Source: Selaginella moellendorffii (lineage: Eukaryota; Streptophyta; Lycopodiopsida; Selaginellales; Selaginellaceae). Taken from it: a stretch of 64,000 nucleotides of DNA. The stretch spans positions 3,730,451 through 3,794,450 of the forward strand of contig NW_003314263.1 in the NCBI RefSeq assembly GCF_000143415.4, written 5' to 3'. Made by a program: the position numbers and the translations under genes. The notes beneath the pieces are model-generated. The model was given only the letters and a program-made list of their open reading frames with translations. It was not told the DNA's origin and searched no databases. This document shows, in pieces, positions 32,862 to 44,000 of the stretch (position 1 is the stretch's first letter; each line of letters opens with the position of its first letter).

Positions 32862-34700
32862 ATGCTTATAAGATTTCCAGCTCTGCTAAGTTTGCTCCTC
32901 CAATTTCGATTCTCGTTTGGATTGACCCCATTCCCAGACGCGGCATTTACGAAGGCTATAAACTACACTCAAGAGAAAGCTGGAGATGCTGTAGGCATCA
33001 CTCTTCTTCAAGACGCCAGGCAATCTGGAGCAGGTCTCTCTCTCGCACTTTTCCTTTCTCGATCAAACAAAGTTCCATGAATTCTCTTGCAGTTTGCTTG
33101 GATGGGAGCGCCCCAGCATATCATTTGAGGCCTGGTTTTGGCTCTGGTGCGAAGAACTGGCATATACGTTTGGAAGTGAGTCAATCTTGTGTATTTAATA
33201 CTGTATAGTTGGAATTGGAGGAATGTGAATGACAGGGTGGAGGCTGGTGTGAAAGCTCATCCGCTTGTGCCACTCGAGCCAAGACAAGTCATGGAAGCTC
33301 CAAGCTCATGTCCAATCAAATATTATTTAATGGTATTCTTAGCAACAAGTATTCTGTCAATCCAGGTATGTTAGTGATATTAATTTATGAATCACCTAAT
33401 TATTATTATGTTGTTTGCTGTAAAAGATTTCTACAACTGGAACCATGTATATGTGCGTTATTGTGATGGAGGATCTTTCAGTGCCGATGTTGCTGTTCCA
33501 GTAAGGCACTGGTCTGGACAAGTTAAGATAATTATTTTTCTTAAGCTGGGGTTCATATACTTCTTTAGTTTCTCTTCAGGCTCTATATTTTCGAGGACTC
33601 AGAATTTTTAGAGCTGTTGTGAAGCACCTGCAAACCAAGGGACTGAGCACTGCTAAACAGGTTGCTAATTGATAATCTAGCTGATTTTTATGCTGGTTAA
33701 TAGGCACTTTTAAGTGGGTGCTCTGCTGGAGGACTTGGAGTTGTTCATCGTTGTAACGAGTTCAAATATCTTCTACCTAATGCCAACGTTAAATGTTTGA
33801 GTGATGCTGGTTACTTTGTGAATGGGTAATTTCCTCTTTAAATTTGTATTTTAACTCACCCACTTGAGTTGTCAGCCAAAGCATCCGAGGAAACTTTGCC
33901 ATGTACAACTATTACAAAGGAGTGGTGAATTTACAGGTTTCTGAGGAATTTCTTAATAATTTTGTTTTATTTTCTTAATATGCCATAAGACAGAAATTGC
34001 AAAACACCCTGGCTAGAGCTTGTACCTCGGCAAAAGATCCAGTGCAGGTTTTAATTCATAATTTTTTTCTTAATCTGAGTGTTAGTATTTTTCTTCCTAG
34101 TGTTTCTTTCCACAACAAGCACAGGGCTACATAAGACAGCCCACGTTTTTTGTTAATGCAGCATATGATAATTGGCAGGTAATTCTCTTTTAATTTCAAA
34201 CTTTTTTTCAACGAATTTCTACAGCTTGAAAATGTAAAAGAGATTTCCTGGAGACAATACAGCCCTTGCATGAGATTTGCTTCTTGTTTCCATGCAAAAA
34301 CTTTGCAAGGTAGAAAGCTCTATAATTATTTCATGAACTTATTTTATTACAACATATCTTGAACTTTCAAGCATTCCGACAAAATCTACTGAATGGTCTC
34401 TTCTATGCTCAATCTAGAGCAGGCTGGGGAACCTTTATCGATTCTTGCTTTAGCCATTGTCAACTTGAGGTAGACATCAAATGGACAAGACCAAGAATAC
34501 ATGGAAAGGTTTATAGTTTTTTTCCAGATAAAGTCTAAATTATGTGATTAATATTTTTTTTCTTTGCTCTACAGTCATTAGCAAAAGCTGTAGGAGATTG
34601 GTATTTTGGAAGATCTCAGTCAACTCACTATATAGATTGTGGATTTCCAACTTGCAATCCTACTTGCGTTAAGTACCCTCTAATGTCAACTTCCACATAG
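32862..34700 (+). CDS. PAE: Pectin acetylesterase (carbohydrate esterase family 13)
   Basis: Twelve exons join in frame to 407 residues: 32862-33033, 33093-33175, 33236-33365, 33427-33521, 33580-33660, 33704-33825, 33876-33936, 33994-34047, 34101-34178, 34225-34309, 34372-34508, 34575-34700. The enzyme deacetylates pectin in the cell wall. A signal peptide ([20 protein letters not shown]) is followed by [40 protein letters not shown] and the nucleophile serine in [11 protein letters not shown]. The family C-terminal cysteine motif appears as [12 protein letters not shown]. Introns are 42-70 bp. Confidence 0.94.
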
Positions 34701-35659
34701 ATTTTGAGTGTGGAACATTTATTGTAATCTCCCACATAGTTTTCGAGTGTGAAATTTACAAACTAAAGTCACAAATACAAATTGCTTAGTGATGGAACAT
34801 TCATTAGTGTAAGTTTTGGAGGGAAAAGAACGTTTGAATAAATCCCGGAAGTTCCACGTGGGCTCCACGCCAGCGGTAACCTTGAGCAAGCTCATAGAAC
34901 CCTAGAGTGTGAGTAGGAGCAACGGTAGGCACCATAGCAAGGCTCCTGGTCCAGGAGCATAGCAACTTGGCGTGGGAGTATGCGCTGGAGGGATCTTGCG
35001 ACACCTCGATTATCTTCTATGATGGAGCAATCGCAGATTAACGAGTAAGTGGCCTTGTCCCTCGGTATGAGCCCTGGATTTCGATAGATCTGCCTCTAGC
35101 TCGCCGTGGGATGCTTGAGTGATGCTTGGCGGAGCTGCATTGTGGAGGATTTCTTTGTTTTTGATGTGATTGGCTGCTTAAACATTTTGATGCCTAGAGA
35201 ATGTAATATAGCAGCTGCATTGGCACAGATCCCTTTGTTTTCCTTGGCTCAAGTTTGGATTTTTGGTCTCTCTAGAGCTAAAGAGTTCTGTGCTTGTTGA
35301 GTAGAAACTTTTTAGATAATTTCTTTTTCTAAGCCCATAGTGTTTTTCTGCTCTTCGTTGGCATCGTTGGTTGCTCCAAGAATGATACTTCTTGGAGGTA
35401 AACATTATTTTCTGCATGATAATCTTTTGGATAATTTCTGAAACAATCAAGTTGGTTAAGCCAAAGTTCTCCAAAGTACCCAACATAATCTTTTGGGCAG
35501 AATTGACCAAAAGTGACGGACCTATAAGTTCTGGTGGTAGTTTATTGGCATTCTTCTTGTCCAAAAGGAAATTCATTTGTGAATTTGATTTGTAATGCAC
35601 CGCTGGTGGTCTAGAAATAGTACTCCACCACGGGTAGTGCATTGCTTCAGATATTTTGA
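34701..35659. other. Intergenic region, no supported gene
   Basis: About 960 bp between convergent genes. Open frames (34804-35004 minus, 35178-35663 minus) show no family pattern. Positions 35298-35352 match a segment at 44119-44175 (gagtagaaactttttaga; ctaagcccatagtg), so part of this spacer is dispersed repeat. Confidence 0.5.
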
Positions 35660-37108
35660 TCATTCCTGCTTGCTTTTACCGTCCCCCTCATCTTCTTCAT
35701 CTTTCTTTGCAGCCTGATCCCGAAGAGCCTCAATCACTTTCTCTAGAGCCCCTCTCGAGTTCCCCCTGTTCTGGATCAACACCTCCGCGATATCAGCAGG
35801 AGTGATCTCAACCTTGGCGATCAGCTCCTCGATCTCTCCAAACTCCTTCTCAAACTCGCCCTTCTGCGAGATCTCAAGGTGAGTCCACGCCAGCACCTTG
35901 AACGCCTCAAATCCACAGTAGCCCATCAAAATGTGAAGGTCCATCCTGCCCGACCGCAGTAGTGCGGGATCCAGATCTTCCTTGTGATTTGTCGTAAAGA
36001 TGATGATCCTCTCGCTCCCGCTACAAGACCACAGCCCATCGATGAAATTCAGTAGCCCCGAGAGTGTGACCCTGCTGCTCTCTTCATCTTTCTTCTTGGC
36101 TTCCTTCCCTGGCAACGCTCCATCTTTCTCCTTGGACTCTTCACTGGTTTCTTCCTCTGGGGCTGGCTTTCCCCTTTTCTTGAGCTCCAGCGAGCAGTCA
36201 ATGTCCTCGATCACGATGATCGCCTTGTTGGAAATCCCCATGAGCAGCTTCCTCAAGTCGGCATTGCTCTTCACCTCCGTTAGCTCCATGTCATAGACAT
36301 CGTACTGCGTGTAGTTTGCTATGGCAGCGATGAGTGACGACTTCCCAGTCCCCGGAGGCCCGTATAAGAGATACCCGCGCTTCCAAGCCCTCCCAACTCT
36401 CTCAAAGAAATCCTTACCAGCCATGAAGGAATCCAGGTCCTGGACGATCTTGTTCTTGAGCTCGGGATCCAGCGCCAGGCTCGAGAACGTCGAGGCATGC
36501 TTGAAAGGCACCGATCTCCACGGCTTGTTCCTGTAACCCCAGTCGTCCGAGCTTCCTATGTTGGTGTAGAGCTGCCGGTCTTGGTTCTGGTGCTTCAAGC
36601 TCTCTCCGAGCTTGATCACTTCCCTCATGTACTCGGGCAAGAGTGTATACTTGTGCCTCCTGTGAACTTGGACAACGTACTCTCGGCGTGTTCCTCCACT
36701 GCGATCAAAATAGCTGAAGCCTCTGCCGTTGGAGGGCTCGGTGACGTTGAAGACCCAGGAGAATGTGACGCCTTTGAACTTGTCCTCCACTCGCTCGCCC
36801 CTGGCGAGGTTGCAATTCGGCTTGCTGGCGTTCTTCACTCGCGTGAACTGGATCCTGTTTGCCGAGCTCTTGGTGTTGGTGTCGGTGAGGTGAGCAACGT
36901 AGAGGTCGACCAGGTCGTAGATCTCGTTGGTGTTGTTGCGGACGTACTCTGGGATTGAGAGCTCTGTCTCCCACCATAGCCAAGTTACAAACCTCTTGAG
37001 CTTGAGCTCCAGAAGGAACCAGACGTGGCGTGGAACTATCTGGTTGAGGATCATGATGAAGCCCATGAGCGAACCGAGATGGGAGAAATACCCCCCTGCC
37101 ATTGCCAT
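35660..37108 (-). CDS. BCS1-type AAA ATPase (AATP1/ASD family)
   Basis: An intronless gene of 482 residues. An N-terminal hydrophobic segment (GSLMGFIMILNQIVP) anchors it in an organelle or ER membrane. An AAA-associated domain follows, and a BCS1-like ATPase core begins near residue 200. Walker A is GPPGTGKS (about residue 250), Walker B IIVIEDIDC (about 300), and the sensor/arginine-finger region is ALLRSGRMDLHILMGYC. An acidic/lysine-rich insert (PEEETSEESKEKDG) between Walker B and GLLNFIDGLWS is typical of the plant family. Members act in stress and development as membrane-bound unfoldases; the substrate is unknown. The C terminus is charged. Confidence 0.92.
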   Translation of the reverse strand: MAMAGGYFSHLGSLMGFIMILNQIVPRHVWFLLELKLKRFVTWLWWETELSIPEYVRNNTNEIYDLVDLYVAHLTDTNTKSSANRIQFTRVKNASKPNCNLARGERVEDKFKGVTFSWVFNVTEPSNGRGFSYFDRSGGTRREYVVQVHRRHKYTLLPEYMREVIKLGESLKHQNQDRQLYTNIGSSDDWGYRNKPWRSVPFKHASTFSSLALDPELKNKIVQDLDSFMAGKDFFERVGRAWKRGYLLYGPPGTGKSSLIAAIANYTQYDVYDMELTEVKSNADLRKLLMGISNKAIIVIEDIDCSLELKKRGKPAPEEETSEESKEKDGALPGKEAKKKDEESSRVTLSGLLNFIDGLWSCSGSERIIIFTTNHKEDLDPALLRSGRMDLHILMGYCGFEAFKVLAWTHLEISQKGEFEKEFGEIEELIAKVEITPADIAEVLIQNRGNSRGALEKVIEALRDQAAKKDEEDEGDGKSKQE

Positions 37109-38080
37109 CTTGCTCGTTTGCTGCTGGTGTTGCGAGAATGGGAGAACACTGACCTTGCTGCGTCACTCTTATTGTCGTGTAGATGAAGCCACAACGAAGC
37201 CAGCTCCCGCGTATTTTCTTGTAGAGAAATCTTCGTCAATCTCGTGAGTCATGCTCACGATGCGGCAGTCAGCGATAACTTTAACAATGGAATAAACTTC
37301 TACATGTCACCTGTCCCTTTCAAGATGCTGAGGCTGCACACTAAATGAACAGCCTAAGTGATGGTCGCAGGGAAGTTCCCGAGCTCGTTCCAAAGTGAAA
37401 AGATTCCAGGGGAAAAAAAATGTGCTTTGAAAATTTTGGTCTGCTTGACTTTCATTGTTTAGTTCTTGTTCTATGAGAAGAGGACATACCTGAAGATCGA
37501 TGGACTCCTCTCGCTTGTAGTTGAAAAGAGCTTGAGAGGCTTGAGCGACCAAGCTTGCGATAGCAAACACATCAGTAGATGCGCAACAGCGTTCTCAATA
37601 GAAAGTCAATAGAAAGTTAAGAAAAAACCCCCAATCTTCTAGTGCGTGGTGAATCGTCCAAGACTTCCCGAGTTGCCGGATTGGCTGCTGCTACAATTCA
37701 GGTATGGTATCAATTTTTTCTTTCTGATTCTTTGTCTAAATGAGGCTGCTGATGATGCGAAGATGATGGTTTCGAGCTGCTCCATCGTCAGATTGCAGAG
37801 AATAATCACAATCTACAACTGGCGGTTGTTGTTGCGATTTCTGTATAGTGTTGTTCTCTCTTGGAATCAAATTGGTGATCAAAATGCTCGCACTAAACAT
37901 GTTGAGGACACTAGTCGTGCTCCATGCCGGCTTTGCACCACAACATACTGTCGATATGTTGTTTTTAGTTCAAATTCAAAGTGCCATTGCAACAACTAGG
38001 TTGAAGCTGATGAACCAAGTACGTGGATTCTGGTTCGGACTGCTGCGTCCGGCCCGGTGCTTTCCCGGAGAGGGCTGTTT
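37109..38080. other. Region without a resolved gene
   Basis: Upstream of the AAA ATPase and leading to the coiled-coil exon remnant. Short coding-like stretches occur on the plus strand (for example ESSKTSRVAGLAAATIQ near 37650) with possible splice sites. I could not link them into a gene. Confidence 0.3.
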
Positions 38081-39170
38081 CCCGTGGTCGTCCTAGGCTC
38101 TCCTCGGCCGGGGATGCTGATTCAAGCAAGATTTCCAAGATTGATCATGAGCTCGAACTGGCTGCAGTGGCACTTGAGGTACAATGTCTGTTCTTTTCTC
38201 AAATTATTCTTTGAGTAAATATGCTCTCAAACATCAGGATGGCTTCTTGAATGATGAATAAAGCATATGGTGAATATATGATATAGTGTAGAAAAGTAGT
38301 AAAAAGTACCAAGCCACCTGGGAGAGAATTTTGTAGAAGGTGCAAAATCCTAAAATCCTGGAGCATCACAAACTGTCCAGTGGGAAAAGGTCATCCCATC
38401 AGAATTGATCACGCTGTCCCTTGTACTTGCACATGGTGGCAAAAAGGTGATTGGTTGCTACACAGCGTTGCTCATTGAGTTTGAGAAGATCCCATGCCCA
38501 AGCTTAAAGCTGACTTAGCTTAGCTGTTCAACTGCGGGTAGTAACTACTACTCTTCATATGATGCACCTCTAAGAGCTGGAGGAGCCATTGTGTGACTTG
38601 CCCAAGGAAAGTGTAACCATGATTTGAAATGAGGATTGTAGGGACTCTGAAATGGTATATAATGTATTTGTAAATGAAATGTGCCATGAAAATCTAGTCA
38701 GCATGCTGAAAGATGGTCTAGTATTTATAAGTTAAAGGACTTGTAGAAGATTTGCAAAGAATTGAGGAATCTCATCAACATAAAAGAAACTAAGCCTGGG
38801 TAGGGTATAAGCTATGTTATATAGTAATTCTTTTGAGTTGAACCAACAGACTTCACAATGTAATACAAAATAAGCATTACATTTATTTGATCTAGAAATG
38901 ATGGAGAAGCAAATGCATGTTAGCATTTTGTGGCTAATGTGTATAAATCAATGCAATTATAGTAATTATATAGTAAGGTGTTGTTATTTGTTGTTGTTTT
39001 TTTGTTACTACTAGTGTTCTTTACTATCTCAAAATGTAGGCCAGGTACCAGGAGCTAGCAGAAGAAATGGACCTTGTCAAGCAGCTGGATGGCGAGAAGC
39101 AGGTGTTCAAAGAGGTTCCAGGAGGCCTTGTCTCTCCTTGGGCTGGCCTCAAAGCCATTCATGGCAATTG
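38081..39170 (+). pseudogene. Coiled-coil protein exons, probably a gene remnant
   Basis: A frame ending at a good donor (38178/38179) reads RPRLSSAGDADSSKISKIDH and then ELELAAVALE. An acceptor at 39039/39040 continues in the same frame with ARYQELAEEMDLVKQLDGEK and VFKEVPGGL, stopping near 39170. The heptad-like charge pattern predicts a coiled coil. The second exon is repeated at 44216 in block B. There is no recognisable start and the frame soon ends, so this is probably a broken gene. Family not recognised. Confidence 0.4.
38215..39039. other. AT-rich sequence, intron or spacer
   Basis: About 820 bp without a supported open frame, lying between the two coiled-coil exons and probably intronic in the ancestral gene. 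Confidence 0.4.
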
Positions 39171-39569
39171 ACTTTTCTGGAGAAGACAACTATTCTGACG
39201 ATCCGGAGGTTTGGAGACCGCCTGCTAGAGATGTTCAAGAACAATATGGAAGCCGGAGCCCGACCAAGGCAGGGCAAATGGTGGCATGAAAGTCCATGCA
39301 AGAGGGAGACAATCGATCTTCTTCGTGGGCTCGGAAGGGTGGAGACAACAGCAAGCTGCTGGCTCTTGGGCAGTCCGTTGGGAAGATAAAGGCACAGCTG
39401 GTCGAGCAGTGCTGTGCCACATGGGAGCTTTGAGCTGATTTGGATGCAGCGGCACTTCCTCCAGGGGGACTCCCCGCGAGGTGTTGATGTTGAACCAGCC
39501 ATGCGCCGCAGACAGTGGAAACTCGCTACGAGGTCGCTTGAAGGCAGGGAGCTGTGGATCTACAAGCGA

Positions 39570-40700
39570 AAGCAGCGAGAGGGGCTGAGGAGAAAGAGGA
39601 GGACGGAGGACGGACGTCTATTTATCCCTTGGTGCTACCATCCCTCTCTTGAATCTACTGCTGCTTGAGCTGCTGCTGATTCACAAGCCCCACAAAAGAA
39701 ATCCTTTTTTATTTTTGTTGCAACAGGTCACAACCAACACGGAGGAAATTCAAGAGCTAAGATGCTCACGTCATCTTACTTTTTTTTTTGTCTGGGCTTA
39801 GAAAGAGGAGGATTGAGGACAAACTTTGCTCCCTTGAATCTACTGCTGCTTGAGCTGCTGATTCACAAACTCCACAAAGAGGGGCTGAAAAAAAAATTAC
39901 GTCATCTTGCTTGTCGTTTTTACATGCCAAGAAAAAAAAGCTTGTCCTTTTTTTCTTGCCAAGAAAAAAAGGCAACGTGATTTTTTTTTCAGCCCGGGAA
40001 TCTACTGCTGCTTGAGCTCCTGCTGATTCACAAACCCCACAAAGAGGGGCTAATTACGTCATCTTTCTTGTCTTTTTTACTTGCCAAGAAAAAACAGACA
40101 AGCAAGATGATGTGATTCTTTTTTCAGCCCGGGTATCTACTGCTGCTTGAGCTGCTGCTGATTCACAAGCCCCACAAAGAGGGGCCGAAAAAAAAACTCA
40201 CGTCATCTTGCTTGTCTTTTTTTCTTGCCAAGAAAAAGAGAAGGGAGCACCAATAAAAAGACGTCCATCCTCCGTCCTCCTCATTCTCCTCAGCCCCTCT
40301 TGCTACTTCACAAGCACAAAAAAAAGACAATAAAGCAAGATGACTTGATCTGCTGCTCTCTTGTCATCTTGCTTTCATTTTCAAGCTCTAGGCTTCAATC
40401 AATCACTCCAAACCTTCGATAGATGTGAGCAGTGACAACGAAGCAGAGAACTTGGTCAAAACGGAGGAATTTTCAAAGTTTCCTTTAGAGCTCAAGTCAC
40501 CCGAGTAGTAAAAAAACAAAAAAGACTCCTGTTGCAACAAAAATAAATAAATAAAAAATCTTTTTGTCGGCCTTGTGAATCAGCAGCACCTAAGGCAGCA
40601 GTAGATTCAAGAGAGAGAAGGGAGCACCAAGGGATAAAAAGACGTCCGTCCTCCGTCCTCCTCATTCTCCTCAGCCCCTCTTGCTTCTTTATGCTTGTTT
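39570..40700. repeat. Satellite-like minisatellite with inverted flanks
   Basis: A motif 'gaatctactgctgcttgag...ctgctgattcacaa...ccacaaagaggggct...cgtcatctt...cttgccaagaaaaa' recurs at about 39836, 39999 and 40133, giving a period of about 134-163 bp. Its flanks (gctgaggagaaagaggagga at 39584; the complement tcctcctcattctcctcagc near 40656) are inverted copies of each other. Related copies lie at 44775-45240, 45405-45480, 46030-46400 and 55690-55806. Apparent open frames here are translations of repeat. Confidence 0.7.
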
Positions 40701-40766
40701 ATGCTTCTTTAGCTTGTAGATCCACCGCTCCCTGCTTTCAGGCGACCTCGTAGTGGAGTTTCCACC

Positions 40767-41180
40767 ATGGCTGGTTCGATACCAACACCTCGTGGGGAGT
40801 CCCCTTGCATCACAATCAGCTCAAAGACCCCATCCGGCACAGCACTGCTCGACCAGCTGCACCTTGATCTTCCCCAAGAGCCAGCAGCTCGTGGATGTTT
40901 CGATGGTGATCCTCCCATCCTTACGGGAGAGCTGCGCCAACACCGAGGTGGCTCTGGAGATCAAGAACTTCTCTCTCGGTGTGGACAACAACGATGTAAT
41001 CATCAACACGAAGGCTCTAGGATTTTACCCATACCGCTTCAAACTCCATATTAGGCGAGATGAAAAACTCTGCCATTACTATCTATGACTACAACGGCAG
41101 CCGTCTTTATCGTCTGGAGGCCGACATGCATCTGCTCTGGTACCCGAAAAGCAACTGGCTGCGTAGAGAAGCCAAATGAA
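40767..41180 (+). pseudogene. Broken copy of the block-B 'MAGS' gene
   Basis: It starts like the intact gene at 46486 (MAGSIPTPRGESP versus MAGSIATPRGDSP). It has lost segments near the start, is frameshifted after LHLDLP, and later reads ALEIKNFSLGVDNNDVIINT in another frame. A large internal deletion fuses the middle (DYNGSRLY) to the last part (LEADMHLLWYPKSNWLRREA), then stops. It cannot make the full protein. Confidence 0.85.
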
Positions 41181-41304
41181 TTTTTATAGAGAATGAAAAA
41201 AGAAAGGTGGTGGCTTCCGTTTGTCTTTGGATTCGCATTTAGGGCTTTGGCAAACTCAAACTTTGGCGCGAAATTTTTGGTTAGGGTTAGGGCATCCTAG
41301 GGCC

Positions 41305-42320
41305 ATGGCAGAGGGAGGCGCGGTCCAGGCGCTTCCTCCGCACAGGCGCGCGCAGGTCTTGCTCCAGGACATGGCGGGCCTCACAGTGCGCCTTCTCGAG
41401 CTAGCCGGTAAGCAAAGCGTCTTGCTTCTCTTTCCTCTCCAGATCCAGACTTGGTCAATGCAGGCAGCAAATCGTGGCAAGGCAGCCATCTCAAGAGCCT
41501 CTTCCCCCCTTTCCTGGCCGGAGCTCCCGTGCCCGCCGAGGGCCTGGTCGCCAACAGCACCAAAGACGTCCTGGCGCTCCTCGACTCGCATCAATCGCTT
41601 CTATCGGACGCGGTGTCCGAGATTGCCGAGCTCCAGAGCCTGGAGCAGGAGAAGCAGCGGATCGCCGAGGCGGTGGCGGCCAAGGACGCGGTGATCCGCG
41701 AGTTTGCCAAGCGCGTCAGGGACGTGGAGCAGGTCCTGGAGCTCACGCTGGAGGAATTCGAGGAGTACAGGCGGCCATCCAAGGAGAGGAAGACAATGGA
41801 CGCCGAGGTGGACGTGTCCGAGCTCGTCTCCTACGCTCATAGGATCAGCTACACGACGTTTGCTCCTCCGGATTATCTTCTCGGTCACCCCGGAGTGCTG
41901 GCTCCGGCTCCTCAGGAGCAGCAAATGCGAGCTTCGCAGCTCTACCACTTCAGCGACATGGATCTGGGCGTCTTGAAAGCTCCGGCAACCGCACCGCCAC
42001 CAGCGCCATCGCTGCCGTCGCCAACGGTGGAAAAATCACCACCGAAAGAAGCAGAAGCAGGAAAGCTCACGCCCTCTACTTCCACTCCGGTTACTCTTCC
42101 CGGACTGCCTCCCGGAATCAAGCTCCCACCGATGCCTCCCGGATGGAAGCCCGGAGATCCGGTTCCACTGCCGGAAGTGGTACCGCCAGCTCCAGCTCCA
42201 GCGGCACCGGCTCTAGGAGTAATCCAGGTGCCGTTCGTGCAGCTGGATCTAAATCCGGAGCTCGAGGACGACTACGCCTCGGACTACAGCAACGAGGAGC
42301 AAAGTTCCGAGGAAGAGTGA
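41305..42320 (+). CDS. MED4: Mediator complex subunit 4 (MED4), block A copy
   Basis: Exons 41305-41407 and 41443-42320 join in frame to 326 residues. MED4 is a middle-module subunit of Mediator, which bridges transcription factors and RNA polymerase II in the nucleus. The N terminus ALPPHRRAQVLLQDMAGLTV is followed by a coiled-coil region (LQSLEQEKQRIAEAVAAKDA, VLELTLEEFEEYRRPSKERK), a family motif region (SYAHRISYTTFAPPDY) and a Pro-rich tail ending DDYASDYSNEEQSSEEE, typical of plant MED4. The single intron is only 35 bp; removing it is required to keep frame. The promoter side carries ttagggttaggg at 41281. It differs from copy B at a few residues only. Confidence 0.92.
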
Positions 42321-42574
42321 GGAACAAAGTAAGTTGGCATTCTTTCTAAGTTCCTTGAGACTTACTTCGTGGCAAGCAGGATGAAAAAACTCGATTTTGC
42401 AAGTTAAATCCAAACCTTGAAGGGGGAACAAATACTCGATTCAAATCCAGTGTGGCCGACTTCTTGTAGACAGACAGGTTCGTAATTTACTCAGAATCCA
42501 ACTTTTGATTGAGTGAGAGAGCATACAGGCCGCATTCGGAAGTAAGGTGTTGAATATCACTGGCTTGATCTTAC

Positions 42575-42902
42575 GTGCTACTCGGACTGGGAGTGGTAAT
42601 CTTAGAAACGTTTAAGCCTCTCTTCTCACTCAACTTTCACGCATTCCAGGTATGTTGGTTCTTTCGTTTCTTAGAGAGTTCTTACTGTGTGTTTTCCGAT
42701 ACAGAGATCGTCCGAGAAGGCCTGCCTCAACAACGTTACTGGTGTTGGCACTTGGAGGCAAATCGTCTATGCTGTGGCGCTAGTGCTGGTCGTTTTGACG
42801 CTCTTGCCGTTGTGGGATGGCTTGGCCACCCAGCTTGGCATTGGCATTGGAACCCGGACTCGCTCGATCTATTTATGTGAAAGCTTCCAGGAGAAACGAT
42901 GA
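42575..42902 (+). pseudogene. Exon(s) of an unrecognised membrane protein, block A copy
   Basis: A frame LGVVILETFKPLFSLNFHAF ends at a donor (CAG/GTATG, near 42650). It continues in frame after an acceptor (gatacag, near 42704) with RSSEKACLNNVTGVGTWRQI, a strong membrane helix (VYAVALVLVVLTLLPLW) and DGLATQLGIGIGTRTRSIYL, then a stop. There is no start or upstream exon, so it is a fragment. It is present in blocks A and B and, rearranged, at 52285-52880. Confidence 0.45.
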
Positions 42903-43679
42903 GCTGCTTGAACAGCTCGTGCCCCTGGAAGATCTTCCCGGCCTTGCACAGCGCCTCCACCAAGATCTCGTAAGAGTTCACGTCGGGGATCCGGCCGCTC
43001 TCGATCATCTCCTGGAACAAGTCCTTGGCATCGCCCAGCCGTCCCTCGCGGCAAAGAATGTTGTAAGTGGAGACGCTTGGGAGGAGCTCCTGCTGCTGCA
43101 AGGATTTCATCTCCTCGTACAACCCCCGGGCCTCGTCCACCATCTTCATCTTGCACAGCATCTCGATCGCGCACGAGAGATCCACGGATGTTTAGCCAGC
43201 CGCTCGCATCTCCTTCACCAGCTCCAGCGCCTCGCCAGCGTTTTTCCTCCGGCAGAGCTCCCTATCGTCTTGAGTAGCCGGACGCCATCTCCCACCTTGT
43301 CGCCCACCACAATCGTCTTGACGAGCTGGTTCATAGATCCCGCCGATGGCAGCGGCACGTCTACGAACTCGTCGACGAGCTCCAGAGCCTGCGCTACTTC
43401 TCCCCGTTTCGTGAAAGAATCCAGCATCACCGACGCGATGACAGTATCCGGCTCGCACCCTTTCTCCATCATCCTCTAGAAGAGCCGATAAGTGTCGCCG
43501 TTCTCCAGGCAATCGACGAGCGAGCTGAAGCACACCACGTCCGGCTGAAGCTTCTTCTCCAGTATCTCCGCCAGCAGCTTCTCGCCCTCGTAGATCTTCC
43601 CGACTTTGCAGCACGTTTGCAGACTTGTCACAGTTTGGCGTGGAATTTGCTGCCGAACATTGGTTACCAGTATTACCAT
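42890..43679 (-). pseudogene. PPR protein fragment, block A copy
   Basis: Minus-strand frames contain PPR-type 35-residue helical repeats: KIYEGEKLLAEILEKKLQPD, ALELVDEFVDVPLPSAGS, EMLCKMKMVDEARGLYEEMK, GDAKDLFQEMIESGRIPDVN, ILVEALCKAGKIFQGHELFK. PPR proteins bind organellar RNA. The frame is interrupted by stops and shifts (near 43477 and 43193), has no start or targeting peptide, and ends abruptly against the membrane-protein exon. Confidence 0.8.
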
Positions 43680-43799
43680 GTACTCTTCAGCAAATCACGG
43701 AGTACATGCAGTTTGTGAAGGAAATATTAAGGTTTGCCAATCATTTCCTTGCTGTTCGAGGGACCGCAGTTGCTAACAAGCTTCTTTTTCGGCAGGGAA

Positions 43800-43964
43800 A
43801 TTGAAGGGAAGCGAGGACTCAAGGATGGCGAGGCAGCCAAAGATGGGATCAGTATGAACGGAGGGCCCGCGTCAACCAAGGGAAACATCTGGGACACGGA
43901 CTACTGGCGCTCGGGAGTTTCCAAAACGCAGACGATTTCTTCGGTCACTCTTCCGCAACAACAA

Positions 43965-44000
<36 letters not shown>

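Noticed and set aside
36497-36958. 153-codon plus-strand frame
   Set aside because: It is a shadow of the AAA ATPase gene on the opposite strand.
39570-40700. Regularly spaced repeats resembling a CRISPR array
   Set aside because: Units are long, imperfect and AT-rich with no unique spacers of constant size, in a plant nuclear context; it is a minisatellite.
41281-41292. Telomere-like ttagggttaggg
   Set aside because: Only two units, next to a MED4 start in both copies; fits a promoter telo-box, not a telomere or interstitial telomeric array.
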